Part shown: positions 11,776 through 14,079 of the stretch, one piece after another
How the letters are laid out: each line of letters starts with the position of its first letter
Position numbering within the stretch: the stretch's first letter is position 1
Source: Prevotellaceae bacterium
Lineage (GTDB): Bacteria; Bacteroidota; Bacteroidia; Bacteroidales; UBA932
Assembly (NCBI GenBank): GCA_031268055.1
Contig: JAIRXY010000286.1
Location: 1 to 14,079, forward strand
Direction: 5' to 3'
Length of the DNA: 14,079 nucleotides
Notes under the pieces: model-generated
What the model was told of the DNA's origin: nothing
Seen by the model: the letters and a program-made list of their open reading frames with translations, nothing else
Database searches by the model: none
Translations under genes and position numbers: made by a program

Positions 11776-12963
11776 TTACTCCAAAATCTTGGTAATCTGA
11801 CCGGCGCCTACGGTGCGGCCGCCCTCGCGGATAGCGAAGCGGAGACCTTCGTGCATGGCCACGGGCGTAATCAGCGTTACGTTGATGGTAACGTTGTCGC
11901 CCGGCATCACCATTTCTACGCCCTCCGGCAAGTCAACCTCGCCCGTTACGTCGAGCGTGCGGAGGTAGAACTGCGGACGATACTTGTTTTGGAACGGTGT
12001 GTGGCGTCCGCCCTCCTCTTTTTTCAGCACGTAAATTTCGGCCGAGAATCTGGTGTGCGGAGTTACCGAGGCGGGTTTGGCAATAACCATACCGCGGCGG
12101 ATTTCCTTCTTGTCGATACCGCGCAGCAGCAGGCCTACGTTGTCGCCGGCCTCGCCTCTGTCAAGAATCTTGCGGAACATTTCAACGCCGGTTACCACGC
12201 TCTTCTTTGGTTTTTCGCCAAGACCAATGATTTCAACCTCGTTGTTGACCTCAATAACGCCGGTCTCAATACGGCCGGTGGCAACGGTGCCGCGCCCCGT
12301 GATGGAGAACACGTCTTCAACAGGCATCAAGAAAGGCTTTTCGATGTCGCGAGGGGGAACGGGGATGTAGGAATCCACGGCTTCCATCAGCTCTATCACC
12401 TTGGCCTCCCACTGTGGGTCGCCGTTGAGCGCGCCAAGCGCAGAGCCGCGGATGATGGGGGCAGAATCGCCGTCGTACTTGTAGAACGAAAGCAGCTCGC
12501 GCAGCTCCATTTCCACGAGGTCGAGCATTTCGGGGTCGTCCACAAGGTCTACCTTATTCATGAATACCAGCACTTTGGGAACGTTCACTTGGCAAGCCAA
12601 GAGGATATGCTCGCGCGTTTGCGGCATGGGGCCGTCGGTAGCGGCGCAAACAAGAATAGCGCCGTCCATTTGAGCGGCGCCGGTAACCATGTTCTTAACG
12701 TAGTCGGCGTGGCCGGGGCAGTCTACGTGCGCGTAGTGGCGATTTTTGGTTTGGTACTCCACATGCGCCGTGTTGATGGTGATGCCGCGCTCTTTTTCTT
12801 CGGGGGCGTTGTCGATAGACGCAAAATCGCGAATCTCCGACAAACCTTGCTTGGCCAAAACCGTGGTGATGGCTGCCGTAAGCGTGGTTTTACCGTGGTC
12901 AACGTGACCAATCGTGCCGATGTTCACGTGCGGCTTCGTCTTTTCAAATTTTTCTTTTGCCAT
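11776..12963 (-). CDS. tuf: elongation factor Tu
   Basis: EF-Tu delivers aminoacyl-tRNA to the ribosomal A site as a GTP complex. The 395 residues are full length. GTPase motifs are intact: G1 GHVDHGKT at 19-26, the switch-I segment with RGITI at 59-63, G3 DCPGH at 81-85 including the catalytic His85, G4 NKVD at 136-139, and G5 GSAL at 173-176. Domains 2 and 3 (about 205-395) are complete. Gln125, the counterpart of a kirromycin-contact residue in E. coli (Gln124), is retained. The start ATG is 68 bases after tRNA-Thr(GGU), and the gene is co-oriented with four upstream tRNAs as in the E. coli tufB operon. It is the only tuf copy in this window; whether another exists elsewhere is unknown. 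Confidence 0.98.
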   Translation of the reverse strand: MAKEKFEKTKPHVNIGTIGHVDHGKTTLTAAITTVLAKQGLSEIRDFASIDNAPEEKERGITINTAHVEYQTKNRHYAHVDCPGHADYVKNMVTGAAQMDGAILVCAATDGPMPQTREHILLACQVNVPKVLVFMNKVDLVDDPEMLDLVEMELRELLSFYKYDGDSAPIIRGSALGALNGDPQWEAKVIELMEAVDSYIPVPPRDIEKPFLMPVEDVFSITGRGTVATGRIETGVIEVNNEVEIIGLGEKPKKSVVTGVEMFRKILDRGEAGDNVGLLLRGIDKKEIRRGMVIAKPASVTPHTRFSAEIYVLKKEEGGRHTPFQNKYRPQFYLRTLDVTGEVDLPEGVEMVMPGDNVTINVTLITPVAMHEGLRFAIREGGRTVGAGQITKILE

Positions 12964-13031
12964 AGCTGTAAATGTTTAGTTATTAAATTTATTGTTGGTC
13001 TCGAAATTGTAGATGCATTACGATAAAAAAG

Positions 13032-13103
<72 letters not shown>

Positions 13104-13108
13104 ATTGG

Positions 13109-13181
13109 AGCGGAAGACGAGGTTCGAACTCGCGACCCTCAGCTTGGAAGGCTGATGCTCTACCAACTGAGCTACTTCCGC
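13109..13181 (-). tRNA. tRNA-Gly (anticodon TCC)
   Basis: The cloverleaf has acceptor stem GCGGAAG with CTTCCGC, anticodon loop TTCCAAG (anticodon UCC) and T loop TTCGAAC. It corresponds to E. coli glyT. The three bases after the U discriminator (13108-13106) read CCA on the minus strand, so this tRNA alone of the five appears to have its CCA end encoded. Including that tail, only two bases separate it from tRNA-Thr(GGU). Confidence 0.97.
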
Positions 13182-13210
13182 ATTCAAATTTCTTGCCAAA
13201 ATGAGCAAGC

Positions 13211-13241
13211 GCCACAGAAATGCTTGAGCATTTCCGGCGGC
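13211..13241 (-). other. hairpin in the tRNA-Tyr/tRNA-Gly spacer
   Basis: A 7-bp perfect stem (13217-13223 with 13228-13234) closes a TTGA loop on the plus strand. Beyond an internal mismatch region it can be extended by pairs between 13211-13215 and 13237-13241. It lies in the 76-base spacer, the longest between any two tRNAs here. It lacks a U tract, so an RNA-processing role is more plausible than termination. Confidence 0.4.
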
Positions 13242-13257
13242 TGCCTGCTTTTATACG

Positions 13258-13340
13258 TGGGGGGAGGAGGATTCGAACCTCCGAAGTCGTAAGACAACAG
13301 ATTTACAGTCTGTCCCATTTGACCGCTCTGGTATCCCCCC
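13258..13340 (-). tRNA. tRNA-Tyr (anticodon GTA)
   Basis: This is an 83-base class II tRNA with acceptor stem GGGGGGA with TCCCCCC, anticodon loop CTGTAAA (anticodon GUA), a long variable arm, and T arm GGAGG with CCTCC around loop TTCGAAT. The discriminator is A, as expected for tyrosine. CCA is not encoded. It corresponds in position to E. coli tyrU. Confidence 0.97.
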
Positions 13341-13365
13341 AAAATAAAATTGTATCAAAGAGCCG

Positions 13366-13439
13366 AGCCGATGGAGGGATTCGAACCCACGACCAGCTGA
13401 TTACAAATCAGCTGCTCTGGCCAACTGAGCTACATCGGC
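13366..13439 (-). tRNA. tRNA-Thr (anticodon TGT)
   Basis: The cloverleaf has acceptor stem GCCGATG with CATCGGC, anticodon stem GCTGA with TCAGC, and loop TTTGTAA, giving anticodon UGU. The discriminator is U and CCA is not encoded. It is the first gene after the main promoter and matches E. coli thrU in position. Together with tRNA-Thr(GGU) downstream it covers most threonine codons. Confidence 0.97.
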
Positions 13440-13448
13440 ATACATTCT

Positions 13449-13491
13449 GTAGGCGTTTTTCTCCACCAAAGTAGGCGTTTTCTCCACCAAA
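13449..13491 (-). repeat. 21/22-bp tandem duplication in the operon leader
   Basis: Two adjacent copies (13449-13470 and 13471-13491) are identical apart from one extra T in the first copy's T run. They fill most of the leader between the predicted start of transcription (near 13496) and tRNA-Thr(UGU). On the minus strand each copy holds GGTG and CGCC separated by an A-rich 7-8 base loop, so each could form a small 4-bp hairpin. Confidence 0.85.
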
Positions 13492-13499
13492 AAGGGGTA

Positions 13500-13530
13500 C
13501 AAATGTAGCGTTTTTTATTGAAGTGGCAAA
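13500..13530 (-). promoter_or_regulatory. main promoter of the tRNA-tuf-secE-rpoBC cluster
   Basis: On the minus strand TACATTTG (13507 down to 13500) matches the Bacteroidetes -7 consensus TAnnTTTG fully, and TTTG (13530 down to 13527) matches the -33 element with a 19-base spacer. Ten consecutive A on the minus strand (13549-13540) lie at about -44 to -53, where an UP element would sit, as expected for a strongly expressed stable-RNA operon. Transcription should start near 13496, giving a leader of about 55 bases before tRNA-Thr(UGU). Confidence 0.8.
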
Positions 13531-13575
13531 CTTTTTCTATTTTTTTTTTGTGAAAAAGATGTGCAGGGTGGGCGC

Positions 13576-13600
13576 AAAGAAAGCTACCGAGCCTCTCTTT
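13576..13600 (-). terminator. possible terminator after the PAP2 gene
   Basis: On the minus strand a 10-pair stem with one bulged G and one G-U pair can form from 13590-13600 and 13576-13585 around a 4-base loop. Its 3' arm is U-rich (AGCTTTCTTT), but no further U tract follows. It lies 57 bases past the PAP2 stop and upstream of the main promoter, the right place to end the PAP2 message. Confidence 0.35.
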
Positions 13601-13656
13601 ATTCATTAATGATTTAATTGCGAGTGTGTTATATAGAATTACTTTTGTTCATATTT

Positions 13657-14079
13657 TTATATTCCTATCGAGCAAAATTTGGGCTTGACGTTGTTCAGCG
13701 CCATGCTAAGCGACAGCCCTGCGCTTTTGCCGTCGTAGTAGGGTAGGAGCGTGAGCCTGTCGGATTGGGGGAGTAGACGCCAGCTCTTGAGCGGCTCAAA
13801 GTAGTACACCAAGTTGGTGGACAGTATGCCGATGCCTGCGCCTGCGAGCACGTCCGAAGCCCAGTGCCGCTGGTTGGTTGTGCGCAAAATGCCGACCGCC
13901 GTAGCCACAAAAAATCCGCTGTAGGCCAGCAGCCGGTTGGAGCTTTTAAATTCGTGGTACATCACCGTTGCCCCTACAAACGCAACGCTGGTATGGCCGG
14001 AGGGGTATGAATTGTAGCTTCCGTTGTTGGGGCGCTGCTCGCGGACGGTGTACTTTAGCGTTTGCACCACGGCGGCGCA
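13657..14079 (-). CDS. PAP2-family phosphatase, C-terminal part (cut by the window edge)
   Basis: This is an acid phosphatase of the type 2 phosphatidic acid phosphatase superfamily, membrane proteins that remove phosphate from lipid phosphates or diphosphates. The last 140 residues are visible. All three signature motifs are intact in them: KX6RP (Lys9, Arg16, Pro17 of the visible part), PSGH (26-29), and RX5HXXXD (Arg66, His72, Asp76), which includes the nucleophile and acid-base histidines. Two hydrophobic spans flank the third motif (about 50-65 and 78-96). The final 45 residues after the last span are polar. The substrate cannot be told: undecaprenyl diphosphate, lipid A phosphate and phosphatidylglycerol phosphate are all candidates. 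The N-terminus lies beyond 14079. A GTG at 14070 is in frame but is not the start, since family members have several more spans upstream. It is unrelated to the expression cluster and has its own probable terminator. Confidence 0.9.
   Translation of the reverse strand, partial: CAAVVQTLKYTVREQRPNNGSYNSYPSGHTSVAFVGATVMYHEFKSSNRLLAYSGFFVATAVGILRTTNQRHWASDVLAGAGIGILSTNLVYYFEPLKSWRLLPQSDRLTLLPYYDGKSAGLSLSMALNNVKPKFCSIGI

Noticed and set aside
11851..13026. Long open frames on the plus strand opposite tuf, rpoB and rpoC, for example 391 codons opposite tuf
   Set aside because: They are mirror frames of highly conserved, codon-biased genes. Their translations show no recognisable domain, and the minus-strand products are unambiguous.
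13603..13612. Perfect 10-bp palindrome TCATTAATGA between the PAP2 gene and the main promoter
   Set aside because: It is AT-rich and short in an AT-rich spacer, so chance is a sufficient explanation; no second copy was seen.

Overview
This window is chromosomal core-genome DNA from a member of the Bacteroidota, most likely order Bacteroidales. The evidence is the close match of the RpoB, RpoC, EF-Tu and NusG sequences to Bacteroidales proteins as I remember them. In addition, two promoters fit the Bacteroidetes -33/-7 pattern (TTTG-N19-TAnnTTTG type) rather than the sigma70 pattern, and gene starts sit behind A-rich stretches instead of Shine-Dalgarno motifs. Genus cannot be fixed from what is here.

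Every gene is on the minus strand, so transcription runs from high to low coordinates. At the right edge is the C-terminal 140 residues of a PAP2-family membrane phosphatase (13657-14079), probably ended by a weak hairpin. A strong-looking promoter (13500-13530) with an A10 tract upstream follows. It leads into a short leader holding a 21/22-bp tandem duplication, then tRNA-Thr(UGU), tRNA-Tyr(GUA), tRNA-Gly(UCC), tRNA-Thr(GGU) and tuf. The order thrU-tyrU-glyT-thrT-tufB is the same as in Escherichia coli. Next come a 13-bp perfect hairpin, tRNA-Trp(CCA), secE, nusG, rplK, rplA, rplJ, rplL, rpoB and rpoC. A strong intrinsic terminator (137-174) closes the cluster. The last 136 bases contain a good promoter for a minus-strand gene beyond the left edge.

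The genes serve gene expression together: tRNAs and EF-Tu for elongation, SecE for membrane protein export, NusG for transcription elongation and coupling, the L11/L1 and L10/L7-L12 proteins of the ribosomal stalks, and the two largest RNA polymerase subunits. All catalytic and metal-binding motifs I checked are intact. I found no broken gene, mobile element, CRISPR array or novel system.

The parts worth a second look are non-coding: hairpins in the tuf/tRNA-Trp, rplL/rpoB, rpoB/rpoC and tRNA-Tyr/tRNA-Gly spacers, the duplicated leader, and the absence of room for an L10 leader before rplJ. No gene-free stretch exceeds 300 bases; the longest is 13440-13656.
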